Part shown: positions 17,927-27,022 of the stretch, in pieces
How the letters are laid out: the number at the start of each line of letters is the position of its first letter
How positions within the stretch are numbered: position 1 is the first letter of the stretch
Assembly: GCA_040219275.1 (NCBI GenBank)
Contig: JAVJSU010000003.1
Span: 62,001 to 126,000 of the forward strand
Length of the DNA: 64,000 nucleotides
Origin: JAVJSU01 sp040219275
Lineage (GTDB): Bacteria; Chloroflexota; Anaerolineae; Aggregatilineales; Phototrophicaceae
Direction of reading: 5' to 3'
Program-made: the position numbers and the translations under genes
The notes under the pieces: model-generated
Database searches by the model: none
What the model was told of the DNA's origin: nothing
What the model saw: the letters and a program-made list of their open reading frames with translations, nothing else

Positions 17927-19890
17927 TGTATATGATGACAGATTTCAAAAAAATCTCAGTACTTCTCATTGAGGATAATCCTGGTGATGCTATTTTGATT
18001 CGGGAAATGTTGTTTGATGCAGGCGAAGGGCGCTTTGATCTGACAATTGCATCTTCTCTGCAAGAAGGATTAACACAAATACGGCAGGATGGGCATGATA
18101 TCATCTTGCTTGATTTATCCTTGCCGGATAGTGCCGGTATGGACACGTTGTTCAAGGCGCGGCTAGAGGCACCGGAAACGGCGATTATTGTTCTCACCGG
18201 CTTTGATGACCAGACCGTGATCGGTGTCCATGCTGTAAAAACGGGTGCACAAGATTATCTCGTCAAGGATGATGTGGATGGAAAATTGTTGCGTCGTTCT
18301 ATTAGCTATGCGATTGAGCGCCACCGAATCGAACGTGAACTGCGCCGGAGCCAACAAGAGTATCGATCGCTCATTGATGATGTTTTTGACATTTCTACCG
18401 TCGCAGTGATTATTCTCGATAAGCAGTTCAATATCGTGTGGTGTAATGAAGCAACAGAAATTTACTTTGGTATTGAACGGGAACGTTTACTCGGCAAAGA
18501 TAAACGTGAACTGATAGATTCTGAACTTAAATGTGTCTTTGATGATCCCGATAGCTATGCTAATCATCTCCATAAATCTTATGAAGATAACTCCTTCACC
18601 GATTTGTTTGAATGTCATGTATTCGCAGAAGGTGACCGCGAAGAACGCTGGTTGCAACATTGGAGTCAACCCATTCGATCCGGCATGTATTCTGGCGGAC
18701 GTATCGAACAGTATACAGATATTACCCAGCGTAAAAATCTTGAAATTGCTGAACTCGCCGCAAGAAATTTTTCTGATTCATTACGTGATATCGCGGCATT
18801 TTTAACAAGTACACTGGAATTGAGCGAGGTGCTGGAACGGATTTTATCCAATCTGCATGTCGCCGCCGAGCATGATTCTGCGGCAATTACCTTGTTAGAG
18901 GATGATTATGCTTGGGTAGCGCGTCGTAAGCAAAGTAGTACAAAGCGTGATACACAAGAACTTGTTGCAGAACGACAGTTGCAAATTGAGTATGCGCCTT
19001 TTTTGGATCAAATGTTTAGCACACACCAGCCGATTATTGTCGCGGATTTACAACAAGAATCGGAGGTCAGTGAAACCGCAATCCGGGCGAATGTGTGCGG
19101 ATTTGTCGGTGCGCCGATTGTGCTTCGTAACAGGGTGATTGGCTTTATCAATATGTTCAGTCATCAAGCAGACTATTTTACAACGCATAATGCAGAACGC
19201 CTGCTTGCATTTGCAGAACTCGCCGCGATTGCCATTCAAAATGCGCGGTTATTTCAGGAATCTCAGGAATTGGCGGCGGTTGAAGAACGTCAACGTCTGG
19301 CGCGTGATTTACATGACTCCGTAAGTCAAACGCTGTTTACCTGCCGGACAATGGCAGAAACGGCATTGCGACGCTGGGAGCGAGATCCTGATCGAGCACG
19401 AGAACTTGTGGAAGAGGTGCATGAGTTGACGATGACCGCATTGAACGAAATGCGGATTTTGCTACTGGAATTACGCCCGTCTGCCCTTACGCAAGTTAGC
19501 CTAAAGGAATTATTCGATCAATATCTAAAACCTATCGAAGCCCGCAAGCAATTTGAGTTGATTATCACCATTGATGATATACCGACACTGCCGCCTGATG
19601 TACAGATTGCATTTTATCGCATTGCACAGGAGGCACTCAACAACATTGATAAACATGCACAGGCAACACAGGTGGAAATTCGTGTGAACGATCGTCCGGG
19701 CAAGTTAGAATTACACATCAAAGACAATGGTTCCGGGTTTGATGATCTGGAAATTGCTGGAACAAGTCTCGGTCTAAACATTATGCGGGAGCGCGCGGGG
19801 GCTGTTGGAGCACAACTTACAATTAACAGTGAAGTCGGAACAGGGACGCATGTTTGCGTAATCTGGGATAAAAGGGAATTTGAACTATGA
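17926..19890 (+). CDS. Hybrid sensor kinase: receiver-PAS-GAF-HisKA_3
   Basis: 654 aa, soluble. An N-terminal receiver (8-125) carries D63 (LLDLSLPDSAG). PAS lies at ~140-270 and GAF at ~290-440. The NarX-type kinase core has H463 in RLARDLHDSVSQTLF and a C-terminal ATPase (NNIDKHAQAT, DNGSGFD). The N-terminal receiver makes this a kinase controlled by phosphorylation, possibly by the upstream PAS kinase. It overlaps the NarL-type regulator downstream by 4 bases (ATGA), its obvious partner. An alternative start is ATG 17935. Confidence 0.9.
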   Translation: MYMMTDFKKISVLLIEDNPGDAILIREMLFDAGEGRFDLTIASSLQEGLTQIRQDGHDIILLDLSLPDSAGMDTLFKARLEAPETAIIVLTGFDDQTVIGVHAVKTGAQDYLVKDDVDGKLLRRSISYAIERHRIERELRRSQQEYRSLIDDVFDISTVAVIILDKQFNIVWCNEATEIYFGIERERLLGKDKRELIDSELKCVFDDPDSYANHLHKSYEDNSFTDLFECHVFAEGDREERWLQHWSQPIRSGMYSGGRIEQYTDITQRKNLEIAELAARNFSDSLRDIAAFLTSTLELSEVLERILSNLHVAAEHDSAAITLLEDDYAWVARRKQSSTKRDTQELVAERQLQIEYAPFLDQMFSTHQPIIVADLQQESEVSETAIRANVCGFVGAPIVLRNRVIGFINMFSHQADYFTTHNAERLLAFAELAAIAIQNARLFQESQELAAVEERQRLARDLHDSVSQTLFTCRTMAETALRRWERDPDRARELVEEVHELTMTALNEMRILLLELRPSALTQVSLKELFDQYLKPIEARKQFELIITIDDIPTLPPDVQIAFYRIAQEALNNIDKHAQATQVEIRVNDRPGKLELHIKDNGSGFDDLEIAGTSLGLNIMRERAGAVGAQLTINSEVGTGTHVCVIWDKREFEL

Positions 19891-20528
19891 GTGAGGGTTA
19901 TCGTATTCGTATCATTATCGCCGACGATCATAATATGGTTCGTAAAGGCTTGGTTGTTTTGCTAGAAGAATTCGATGATATTGAAGTTATCGGTGAAGCA
20001 GGGGATGGTGAATATGCGTTGGACTTTTGTAAAGGTCAATGCCCTGATGTTGTTTTGATGGATATGATTATGCCCCGCATGGATGGCATTGAGGCAACTA
20101 AGCGAATCAGAGAAGCATGTCCTGAAACGCAAGTCATTGCACTTACGAGCTTTAGCGATGAGAAAAACGTTGAGGCGGCTTTGAAAGCAGGTGCTATCGG
20201 TTATTTGATGAAGAATATCTCCGGGGATGAATTGGCAACTGCTATTCGACGTGCGGCAGAAGGGCAGACTACGCTCGCACCAGAAGCCGCACAGGTGTTG
20301 ATTAAAGCAACCACCCGTCCGCCAGCAATTGGTCACGATTTAACCGCCCGTGAACTCGATGTTCTGGCGTTGATGATTGAAGGATTGAATAATCGGGAAA
20401 TTGGGGAGCGGCTTATCATCAGTAGTTCAACGGTCAAGAATCATGTAAGCAATATTTTGAGCAAGTTGGATACGACCAGCCGGACACAGGCAGTCGCACT
20501 CGCTGTAGAACATAAGATTATCGAGTAG
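19887..20528 (+). CDS. NarL/FixJ-type response regulator with LuxR HTH
   Basis: 213 aa. The receiver has D13/D14 and phospho-acceptor D59 (VVLMDMIMPRMDG), with K at YLMKNISGDEL. The LuxR helix-turn-helix (~149-213) has LTARELDVLALMIEGLNNREIGE and SSSTVKNHVSNILSKL. It is the final output of the four-gene cassette, so it should bind DNA when phosphorylated by the HisKA_3 kinase that overlaps it. Its targets are unknown; the stress-type genes on both sides are candidates. A terminator follows. Confidence 0.93.
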   Translation: MSEGYRIRIIIADDHNMVRKGLVVLLEEFDDIEVIGEAGDGEYALDFCKGQCPDVVLMDMIMPRMDGIEATKRIREACPETQVIALTSFSDEKNVEAALKAGAIGYLMKNISGDELATAIRRAAEGQTTLAPEAAQVLIKATTRPPAIGHDLTARELDVLALMIEGLNNREIGERLIISSSTVKNHVSNILSKLDTTSRTQAVALAVEHKIIE

Positions 20529-20553
20529 CGCATCGTCAATCATCTGTGTTCAG

Positions 20554-20587
20554 AAAGCATCATTTCATTTTTGTGATGCTTTTTTTA
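20554..20587 (+). terminator. Terminator of the signalling operon
   Basis: Stem AAAGCATCA / TGATGCTTT (20554-20562 with 20574-20582) followed by a T run. It overlaps the 3' end of the convergent small gene. Confidence 0.85.
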
Positions 20588-20786
20588 TTGTTTCCTCATA
20601 CTGACGAAAGGCAGAAACTGTATTTGCCATCATTTCTGCCGAGAAATCAAGCAAGATGCGGGCATTCGGGTCTTCTGTTTTTGACGCGTCTACGCGAAGT
20701 TGAAGGATAAGCTCATACATTTTCTGACGCGCACGCATCAGGTTGATTAAGGTTGTATCATCTAACGAAGCCGTGTTGTTTTCCAT
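20565..20786 (-). CDS. Small helical protein, unrecognised
   Basis: 73 aa, predicted all-helical and soluble, with AGAGGA 12 bases before the ATG. NARILLDFSAEMMANTVSAFRQ (spread over residues ~42-63) loosely recalls the RILLDMYAGQRAQF helix of the DUF2383 protein at 11894, so it may be half of a ferritin-like bundle. That resemblance is by eye only. Its last codons form one arm of the convergent terminator. Confidence 0.55.
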   Translation of the reverse strand: MENNTASLDDTTLINLMRARQKMYELILQLRVDASKTEDPNARILLDFSAEMMANTVSAFRQYEETIKKASQK

Positions 20787-20879
20787 TTTTAACTATATTC
20801 CTCTTGACATATGGATATTCATAACAATACACATGATTTTGAACTATGCCCGTAGTGGGGTCTGTTACAGTACATATGG

Positions 20880-22004
20880 TTAGATACGATTATCCTCCGT
20901 ACCTTGCCAGCGGCTGGCGACCAATCCAAGGATAAGTACGCCAACGCCAAAAATAATTTCTGCAAAACCCATCCGACCTGCTGGAGGTTTTTCAATACTT
21001 TGAGTGTCTAGTATAGGTTTAATTTCTGGCGCAATTAGAGTTTGCTCTGTTTCGTTTTCTTCATGTTTATAACCTTCAGGTACAATTTTCGAGCCATATT
21101 GACGTGCGAAAACTTGAGTAAACTCTGCGCCGAACAAGATGATCTGCGCGGAATAGTACACCCATAACAAGATCAGGACGAACGCTCCTGCCGCGCCATA
21201 CAGGGAAGCTGTGCTACTGCGTGCAAGATAAATACTGAGCAAGGTTTTCCCGATAGTGAATAGCAAAGACGTAACAGCCGCGCCAACGAAAACATCACGC
21301 CACTCAATATCCACATGGGGCAAATATTTGTAGATCAGCGCGAACAGTAAGGTGATTATGCCAACAGACATGCTGAAGCTAATGAGTTCCAAGATGATCT
21401 GTGTCGCAGGAACAAGTCCACTTACGTAGCCAGTTACCGCGGAAAGAATGGTGCTAAGCACAAGAGAAACAAGCAATAAAAACCCAATAATAAGGAGCAT
21501 CCCGAATGACAGTAATTTGTCCTTAACCATCCCTTTAATTCCGCCTGATGGCTTTATTTCATCAACATTCCAGATTGTATCTAGCGCACCCTGTAAATTA
21601 CTAAAGACACCGGTTGCACCAAGCAAAAGCGCACCGAAACCAATTATCGTCGAGACGATTCCCGCTCCGCTAGATAAAGATTTGGTCTCTATTAATGATT
21701 CAACCAATTGTGCGGCATCTACACCTAATTCTGCGCGAACATTGTTGATGATGTCTGCCCGAACCGTATTTTCGTTAACCACGATGCCAATTATGCCTAT
21801 GATAATGACGAGTAAGGGGGCAATGGAAAAAGCCGTATGATACGCTAGTGCCGCCGCTAATCGGGAGGCTTTGTCATCAGTCCATTCTTTATAAGTGGTT
21901 TTTAGGATACTAAAAAATGCTTTGAGTCGGATTACCATAGAATTTGCCAGTTGGTTGATGATGGATGGATATAAAATGGAAAGGCGAGCGACTGTACGTG
22001 TCAC
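20880..22004 (-). CDS. YihY/BrkB-family integral membrane protein
   Basis: 374 aa. From residue ~30: WTDDKASRLAAALAYHTAFSIAPLLVI, the family signature, then five more membrane segments to ~295 (YGAAGAFVLILLWVYYSAQIILFGAEF) and a C-terminal extra helix (~345-367). The family was once called ribonuclease BN in error; its function is unknown, possibly transport. The start is uncertain: GTG 22004 has a crowded ribosome site, and ATG 21938 would begin MVIRLKAFFS. It lies 17 bases after the SRPBCC gene, so the two form an operon. A second family member is at 52989. Confidence 0.85.
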   Translation of the reverse strand: MTRTVARLSILYPSIINQLANSMVIRLKAFFSILKTTYKEWTDDKASRLAAALAYHTAFSIAPLLVIIIGIIGIVVNENTVRADIINNVRAELGVDAAQLVESLIETKSLSSGAGIVSTIIGFGALLLGATGVFSNLQGALDTIWNVDEIKPSGGIKGMVKDKLLSFGMLLIIGFLLLVSLVLSTILSAVTGYVSGLVPATQIILELISFSMSVGIITLLFALIYKYLPHVDIEWRDVFVGAAVTSLLFTIGKTLLSIYLARSSTASLYGAAGAFVLILLWVYYSAQIILFGAEFTQVFARQYGSKIVPEGYKHEENETEQTLIAPEIKPILDTQSIEKPPAGRMGFAEIIFGVGVLILGLVASRWQGTEDNRI

Positions 22005-22021
22005 TCACCTGTCACTATTGG

Positions 22022-22492
22022 TTAGCTGTAGTCTTTTTCTTCGTGTTTGATCTCACCACGCCAAGCGCCGGTTTCTGTCCCACGAGCTTCAATAAATTCT
22101 TTGAATCGAGAGAGATCGCCGCTCATCCGTGATTCTACGATCCCCAATGCCGCGCCGACGTTTTCTAAAAACCCTTCGGGGTCATAATCAATTTGTAACA
22201 TGATACGTGTCGTGTTGTCGTCAATGTAGTGAAATGTCACCACTCCGGCGTTGGTTGCACCTGAAGTGCTTGCCCATGCGATCCGTTGATCGGGAACTTG
22301 TTCGACGATTTTAGCATCCCATTCCTGTGTGTTTCCAGCGATTTCAGCACGCCATCGCATTGTGGAATCTGTAAGTTGGGTAACGCTTTCAACACCATCC
22401 ATAAAGGCGGGGAATTTTTCAAACTGTGTCCATTGGTTATAAGCTGTATGTACAGGTACATTGACATCAACTGCATGTTCAAAAGTTGTCAT
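22022..22492 (-). CDS. SRPBCC-family protein (polyketide-cyclase/COG5637-like)
   Basis: 156 aa, single helix-grip domain. The start EHAVDVNVPVHTAYNQWTQFEKFPAFM and the later DYDPEGFLENVGAALGIVESR are typical of the cytoplasmic SRPBCC group found with YihY and YtxH genes. It should bind a hydrophobic ligand in its cavity; no catalytic role is known. AAAGG precedes the ATG. It is first in a two-gene operon with the YihY protein. Confidence 0.8.
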   Translation of the reverse strand: MTTFEHAVDVNVPVHTAYNQWTQFEKFPAFMDGVESVTQLTDSTMRWRAEIAGNTQEWDAKIVEQVPDQRIAWASTSGATNAGVVTFHYIDDNTTRIMLQIDYDPEGFLENVGAALGIVESRMSGDLSRFKEFIEARGTETGAWRGEIKHEEKDYS

Positions 22493-22574
22493 TAGCTTTT
22501 ACCTTTCTTTGTTTTACGACTAAATCATAGAATATTTTGATTGGTAAGTTATGAGGCACTCCACGCAATCTCAT

Positions 22575-22587
22575 ATAGGTCAGGTGG
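22575..22587 (-). promoter_or_regulatory. Shared TGACCTAT motif, copy 3 (degenerate)
   Basis: Minus-strand CCACCTGACCTAT about 85 bases before the SRPBCC start. It matches copies 1 and 2 apart from two positions. Confidence 0.25.
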
Positions 22588-22686
22588 ATTAAATACGGTG
22601 TATAACGGAAAATTCTATGACTTATGGGGCATCAAACAGCCTATTCTTGATTGCTCTATACAGAAGCGTATGTTCAGCGTTGGTTA

Positions 22687-22733
22687 GACGTACGTCAGCC
22701 GTAACGCTTCTTAGTGGGATAAAGCTCTATAAT
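22687..22733 (+). promoter_or_regulatory. Putative promoter with palindrome for the serine hydrolase/L,D-transpeptidase gene
   Basis: Perfect 10-base palindrome GACGTACGTC (22687-22696), then TATAAT (22728-22733), 41 bases before the start codon. No clear -35 is present, so the palindrome could be an activator site. Confidence 0.45.
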
Positions 22734-22774
22734 GACACCATAAATTCAATTGACATTCCCACTGGAGATTACCC

Positions 22775-24784
22775 ATGAGTTTAACACGACGACAACTGCT
22801 TAAAGGTGCGGGTCTATTCGCGACAGCGGCATTGCTATCGCCAGCGGAGCGACTATTTGCCTTTCAACAAGTTTCACAAACTTCGATTAATCATCTGGAA
22901 GCCTATTTGAGCGCGCTTGAAACACCTTATGATGCACCATTAAATATTCATTTTGAATCTGTGCTCCAACGAAATAGCGTCGGTTTAATTCTTTATGATC
23001 TGGATAACACCCGTCTGGTAACAGCAATGGGGTCAGAGAATCCGCTTCCGGTTGCGTCTGCTTTCAAAGGTCCCGTACTGATGTATTTCATTGATCGGGT
23101 AGAGCCGTCAGTTTGGTCTACGGTGCCAGTAGAATATTGGGATGCAAGCAGTTCGCAGGATGTTCCAGAGGCATATCAGGCGGATTGGCAGGAAAATCGA
23201 ACCATTCTCCGTGCGCTATATCAGATGTTGGTGCTGAGTGACAATATCACAACCGGTACAGTGTTATCATATGTGGCGCGGTTAGAAGGGAGCGAAGAAC
23301 CGCTGGTATTGTTTAACGATTGGGCGCGTGATCGCGTTGGAGTATCACAGCTTTCCGCACTTAGCGCATGGGACAACGGTATTGAAAACGGCATGTCACC
23401 GATTGATTCACGTTATCTGGAACGCGGCACAAGCGTAGGCGGGCAAGTCCTCACATTTGAAAATTTGATGACGGCGCGTGATCTGGGCTTGTTTTATATC
23501 TGGATGGTCGATCAACTCTCATCCGAAGGACAGCGTGTTTGTCGTGATTTGATGAGTACGATTCGGGATAATCGTGGCGCAAATCTTGAACGACTTGCGA
23601 TGGATTTAGGGGGTACACCCTATAGTAAAAATGGCTCACTGATTACCGACGAAGGGACGATCATCACTGATGCGGGTTTGATGACGCTTTCAGACAATCA
23701 TCAGTATCTGCTGGTAATGCTCTCCTTCGACGCGACGAGCATTATCCCGACGATGTTTGAGGAACTCAATGATACCTTGCGTGGGCGTTATAACGAGTTA
23801 ATCCATAATCACCATTATGATGGGGTAAGCGTGACAGAATTGCGTGATATTTATGCGGCGCATCTTGCCATCGCATATCCACAACGAGCAGAATCATCAG
23901 AGGGCTTATATCGCTACGGCTTTATCATTCCTGAAGGGGTAGATGTTTTTAGCACGCCTGACGAATCTAATCCATTACGTAATCCGGTTATCCGCTCGAC
24001 GCGCTTTGGTATTCATTTGTTGATGCAAGGTGCATTGGTGCGCTTCGTAGATGTTGATGCCAATTGGGTGGAATTAATGCCAGACGATCATCGCGATAAT
24101 GTGCGTGCCCGTCTAGGCACACGGTTGTTCCTGCGGCGTAGCGATGTTTGGGCAATCGCGCTGGATTACAGCCAGCCAATCGCGCAATTGACCACGCAGG
24201 AAGGCATTCAATCGACGGATAAGTTTATCATCATTAATCTTGTGGCGCGGGAATTGGTCGCGTTTGAAGGTGCTGAGGCTGTGCTACGTGTCCCGATTGT
24301 ACTGAATTCCGAAGCAACCCCACGCGGTGTACAGGTGATTACCAGTAAATGGTTTGCACGGAGTATGCAACCCTGGGCACCGGGCGTACCGTTTACCAGC
24401 TTTTTTGGTAGCGAAGGATTTGCGTTACATGGCTCACCGTGGCAACGTTGGTCAACCACCGTCAATCAAGAAAATATCACAGGGCGTAGTAGTGCAGGTT
24501 GTGTGAATATCCCGGATTGGATGGTGACTGCCGGTGAGTATAATCGCCCCGCAGATGAACTGCTTTTCCGTTGGATCGGCGGCATGGAGAACGTGCAGGA
24601 TCGTGTGTTTGATTATCCCAGCGAGACATTCCCTGCGTTACGTATCTTTAGTGTTGATTATCCACATAATTTGCGGAGTTATCATCGTCCAGAAAGCATG
24701 GTTCGGTTTGGTGCATCATGGGATGATGTCATCAGCGCAATGGAAGCCGCACCTCTGCAAGCACCGAATACATTTTTCGTGTAG
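22775..24784 (+). CDS. Tat-exported serine beta-lactamase-like / L,D-transpeptidase fusion
   Basis: 669 aa. Residues 1-30 are a Tat-type signal (TRRQLLKGAG...LFAFQQ). Residues ~50-350 are a penicillin-binding/beta-lactamase-fold serine hydrolase with S95xxK98 (SAFK), S155-D-N157 and K285-N-G287. Residues ~385-455 look like an SH3-like segment (GFIIPEGVDVFSTPD...NWVELMPDD). Residues ~470-610 are a YkuD domain with H552-G and C576 in SSAGCVNI. It thus joins the two unrelated peptidoglycan-processing chemistries, active-site Ser and active-site Cys, in one exported chain. It likely works on the cell wall; whether the serine domain is a carboxypeptidase, a beta-lactamase or an inactive binder is unknown. 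The tatBC genes are at 50259-51517. Confidence 0.88.
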   Translation: MSLTRRQLLKGAGLFATAALLSPAERLFAFQQVSQTSINHLEAYLSALETPYDAPLNIHFESVLQRNSVGLILYDLDNTRLVTAMGSENPLPVASAFKGPVLMYFIDRVEPSVWSTVPVEYWDASSSQDVPEAYQADWQENRTILRALYQMLVLSDNITTGTVLSYVARLEGSEEPLVLFNDWARDRVGVSQLSALSAWDNGIENGMSPIDSRYLERGTSVGGQVLTFENLMTARDLGLFYIWMVDQLSSEGQRVCRDLMSTIRDNRGANLERLAMDLGGTPYSKNGSLITDEGTIITDAGLMTLSDNHQYLLVMLSFDATSIIPTMFEELNDTLRGRYNELIHNHHYDGVSVTELRDIYAAHLAIAYPQRAESSEGLYRYGFIIPEGVDVFSTPDESNPLRNPVIRSTRFGIHLLMQGALVRFVDVDANWVELMPDDHRDNVRARLGTRLFLRRSDVWAIALDYSQPIAQLTTQEGIQSTDKFIIINLVARELVAFEGAEAVLRVPIVLNSEATPRGVQVITSKWFARSMQPWAPGVPFTSFFGSEGFALHGSPWQRWSTTVNQENITGRSSAGCVNIPDWMVTAGEYNRPADELLFRWIGGMENVQDRVFDYPSETFPALRIFSVDYPHNLRSYHRPESMVRFGASWDDVISAMEAAPLQAPNTFFV

Positions 24785-24805
24785 TCATAAGCCATATAAT
24801 AAACC

Positions 24806-24841
24806 GAACGGAAGACCTCTTTTGTCAAAAGTCTTCCGTTC
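24806..24841. terminator. Hairpin between convergent genes
   Basis: 11-bp stem GAACGGAAGAC / GTCTTCCGTTC (24806-24816 with 24831-24841) between the stops at 24784 and 24852. It is strong but lacks a long T run on either side. Confidence 0.6.
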
Positions 24842-24851
24842 CAGTTTACAA

Positions 24852-25772
24852 TTATTGGAGCACGCCTTGAATTTGAGGTAACACATCCTGCTTAAATTGT
24901 GCTTCACTTGTTGGTTCGGCGATATTATCAATCAATGACCATGTTTCTGTATGAACTACGGAATCTCCTGCCAACAATTTACGTAATGCACTCATGGATT
25001 CTAATTCCAGCATCCAGTGACTCGTAAATAATTCTGCATTACAGCCCAGATCGGGGTAGGTTGCAGTGCTAGAAAAATCAAACTGTTTGATAAATGCCGT
25101 ACCTTCGTTAATGTAAGCCAGCCATCCGTCGCTAATCCCACCACCGATCTTTTGCGGTGAAGTCGCGGATTTATCCTGTTGTAGCAAAATGTACTCACGT
25201 CCGAACGTCCAACGTGGATCACTAAGATCAGAATAGGGCCAGAAAATGAGGCGCGTGTTTGGCAACAAGGCTTCTGGATGAGAACCGCGTTCTGGTAATG
25301 GGATAACAGCGACTCCACCGGCACGCATAACGGATAATCCCCATACAGCCAATTCAACATCCCATAGAGACTGATTAATAAGCTGATGGTGTATTTTGAC
25401 CTGTGCACTGTTATCCGGCATAGATTCTATATGGATAACTTTTTGCAATCCCGTTTTTACTTCAATAGGTTGGACAAATTTCACATCGCCATTTGCTTGT
25501 TGCTGAACATCAACAGGGTGATTATCCGGTTGATAGGTTCGTATAGGATGTTCCGGTGCGTGCCACAGACGATGCCCGCCATAATTAAGCCAATCTTCGT
25601 CACCAGTACGCCCTAAACGCTCCTCAACGGTAGCAAATACGTTTTTACCACCCTTTAAGGCAGATGAAATAATCCGCGGACCTATATCCGCTGTAACAAT
25701 GAGTTCAATAACATTATTTGAGAGCTTATAGCAATTTTGCCATCCACCCCACATCACTTTTTCGACGTTCAT
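24852..25772 (-). CDS. DUF4380 (galactose-mutarotase-like fold) protein
   Basis: 306 aa, cytoplasmic. It starts WGGWQNCYKLSNNVIELIVTADIGPRII, followed by YGGHRLWHAPEHP (~residues 65-77), which is the DUF4380 pattern; the fold resembles aldose epimerases. Later landmarks are ERGSHPEALLPN and GRSYILLQ-like GREYILLQQ. No catalytic assignment is available. It may bind or convert a sugar, but nothing adjacent supports a pathway. Confidence 0.7.
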   Translation of the reverse strand: MNVEKVMWGGWQNCYKLSNNVIELIVTADIGPRIISSALKGGKNVFATVEERLGRTGDEDWLNYGGHRLWHAPEHPIRTYQPDNHPVDVQQQANGDVKFVQPIEVKTGLQKVIHIESMPDNSAQVKIHHQLINQSLWDVELAVWGLSVMRAGGVAVIPLPERGSHPEALLPNTRLIFWPYSDLSDPRWTFGREYILLQQDKSATSPQKIGGGISDGWLAYINEGTAFIKQFDFSSTATYPDLGCNAELFTSHWMLELESMSALRKLLAGDSVVHTETWSLIDNIAEPTSEAQFKQDVLPQIQGVLQ

Positions 25773-25844
25773 GAGTAAACACTTTCACGTTAATAAAATA
25801 TACGCATATTGTGATTTACTCAGCCATGAACTGCAACTTTTGTT

Positions 25845-25873
25845 TTCGCATAGGCGATGCTTCGTGCTATAGT
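25845..25873 (+). promoter_or_regulatory. Extended -10 promoter for the TPR/acidic gene
   Basis: TTCGCA (25845-25850), 17 bases, TGC-TATAGT (-10 at 25868-25873), 61 bases before the ATG. Confidence 0.5.
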
Positions 25874-25934
25874 TATGCTATCAATTCTGCATACGTATTA
25901 ATGGTAGAAAACAGAGTAGGGTAAGTGAGGACAT

Positions 25935-26999
25935 ATGTCTGCTGAAGGCGATAAACTTGTACGTGATGGTATTAAAGCCTATCGTGCCGGGCGCAAATCT
26001 GAAGCACGGTTGTTGTTGGAGCAAGCTACCGAGCATGATCCTGAAAATGAGCAGGGTTGGATGTGGCTGAGTGCGGTTGTTGATTCTGAAGAAGATCAAC
26101 GTATCTGCCTTGAAAATGTGCTTTTCTTAAATCCCAATAACGAAAATGCACGGCGGGGATTACAGATTCTAGAACAGAAATCTGGACAAGGTAGCACATC
26201 ATCTACTGCCTCTGATGAAGATGTTTTTGCAAACAGTAGCTTTACCGCAACCGCAAGCCCACCAGATCCAGCACCTCCTAGTGCGTCCGCCACATTTGTA
26301 CCACCCACAGCTACAAGTAGTGCAAGCTCCACGTTTCAACCAGAAGAACCTGAACCTGAAATTTATGATGATTGGGTAGTAGGGCTAAATCTCGGAGGTA
26401 GTGAGACCGCTACTGAAGCGACATATCAAGAAGATCAGTTTCTTGATGACTTTGAATTCAACGACGTTTTTACAGATGCGTTTGGCGAAGACGACGACGA
26501 AGACGACCATAATAATGCGGGAAATTCGCGGCTTGATAGTTTGATGTCCGACGATGATATGCTCAGTGGTCCGTTTAATGCTGACATTTTTACGGCAGAT
26601 CCGTTTTCAACAGATGAGTATGAGGCTGTTCCTAGCCGTAAACAAATGGTAGATAATGACGAAGACTTTGACCCGTTTAGTGATGATTTTCTAGACGACC
26701 CTGATTTCGTCGCTTCATCGAGTAAGTCGTCTAGCGCACCAAAAGGAGACACGCGTAAAGAACGACGTTCGCCAACGGAAGCAAAACGCCCTAAGAACGC
26801 GGCATTCTTAAATGACTTTAATTCGAATGTGGATGAACTTGACCCTGGTGAATATTTCCGCGCGATTCCGCCCGACATTCGCCCGACGCGCGTTCCTGGT
26901 ACAAACGAAACGTACCCAATTGCATTGGTGCTTGGATTGTTTTTGCTGGTGCTGTTAAACGCGGGTGCAATAGGATTATTGGCGCTTAATTTTTCCTAA
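25935..26999 (+). CDS. TPR / acidic low-complexity / C-terminal membrane-anchor protein
   Basis: 354 aa. Residues ~5-80 form two TPR-like helical hairpins (GIKAYRAGRKSEARLLLEQA, ENEQGWMWLSAVV, ENVLFLNPNNENARRGLQIL). Residues ~85-310 are disordered: first Ser/Thr/Pro/Ala-rich, then very acidic with repeated D-D-E and FDPFSDDF-type segments. A single membrane helix is at ~328-350 (YPIALVLGLFLLVLLNAG), leaving almost no tail, so the N-terminal part probably faces the cytoplasm. It may act as a scaffold; the partner is unknown. Confidence 0.7.
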   Translation: MSAEGDKLVRDGIKAYRAGRKSEARLLLEQATEHDPENEQGWMWLSAVVDSEEDQRICLENVLFLNPNNENARRGLQILEQKSGQGSTSSTASDEDVFANSSFTATASPPDPAPPSASATFVPPTATSSASSTFQPEEPEPEIYDDWVVGLNLGGSETATEATYQEDQFLDDFEFNDVFTDAFGEDDDEDDHNNAGNSRLDSLMSDDDMLSGPFNADIFTADPFSTDEYEAVPSRKQMVDNDEDFDPFSDDFLDDPDFVASSSKSSSAPKGDTRKERRSPTEAKRPKNAAFLNDFNSNVDELDPGEYFRAIPPDIRPTRVPGTNETYPIALVLGLFLLVLLNAGAIGLLALNFS

Positions 27000-27022
27000 T
27001 GTAGAATCAGGGTGTTATACGC

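Noticed and set aside
26435..26878. 147-codon minus-strand frame
   Set aside because: A Ser-rich mirror of the acidic coding stretch of the TPR protein; no ribosome site.
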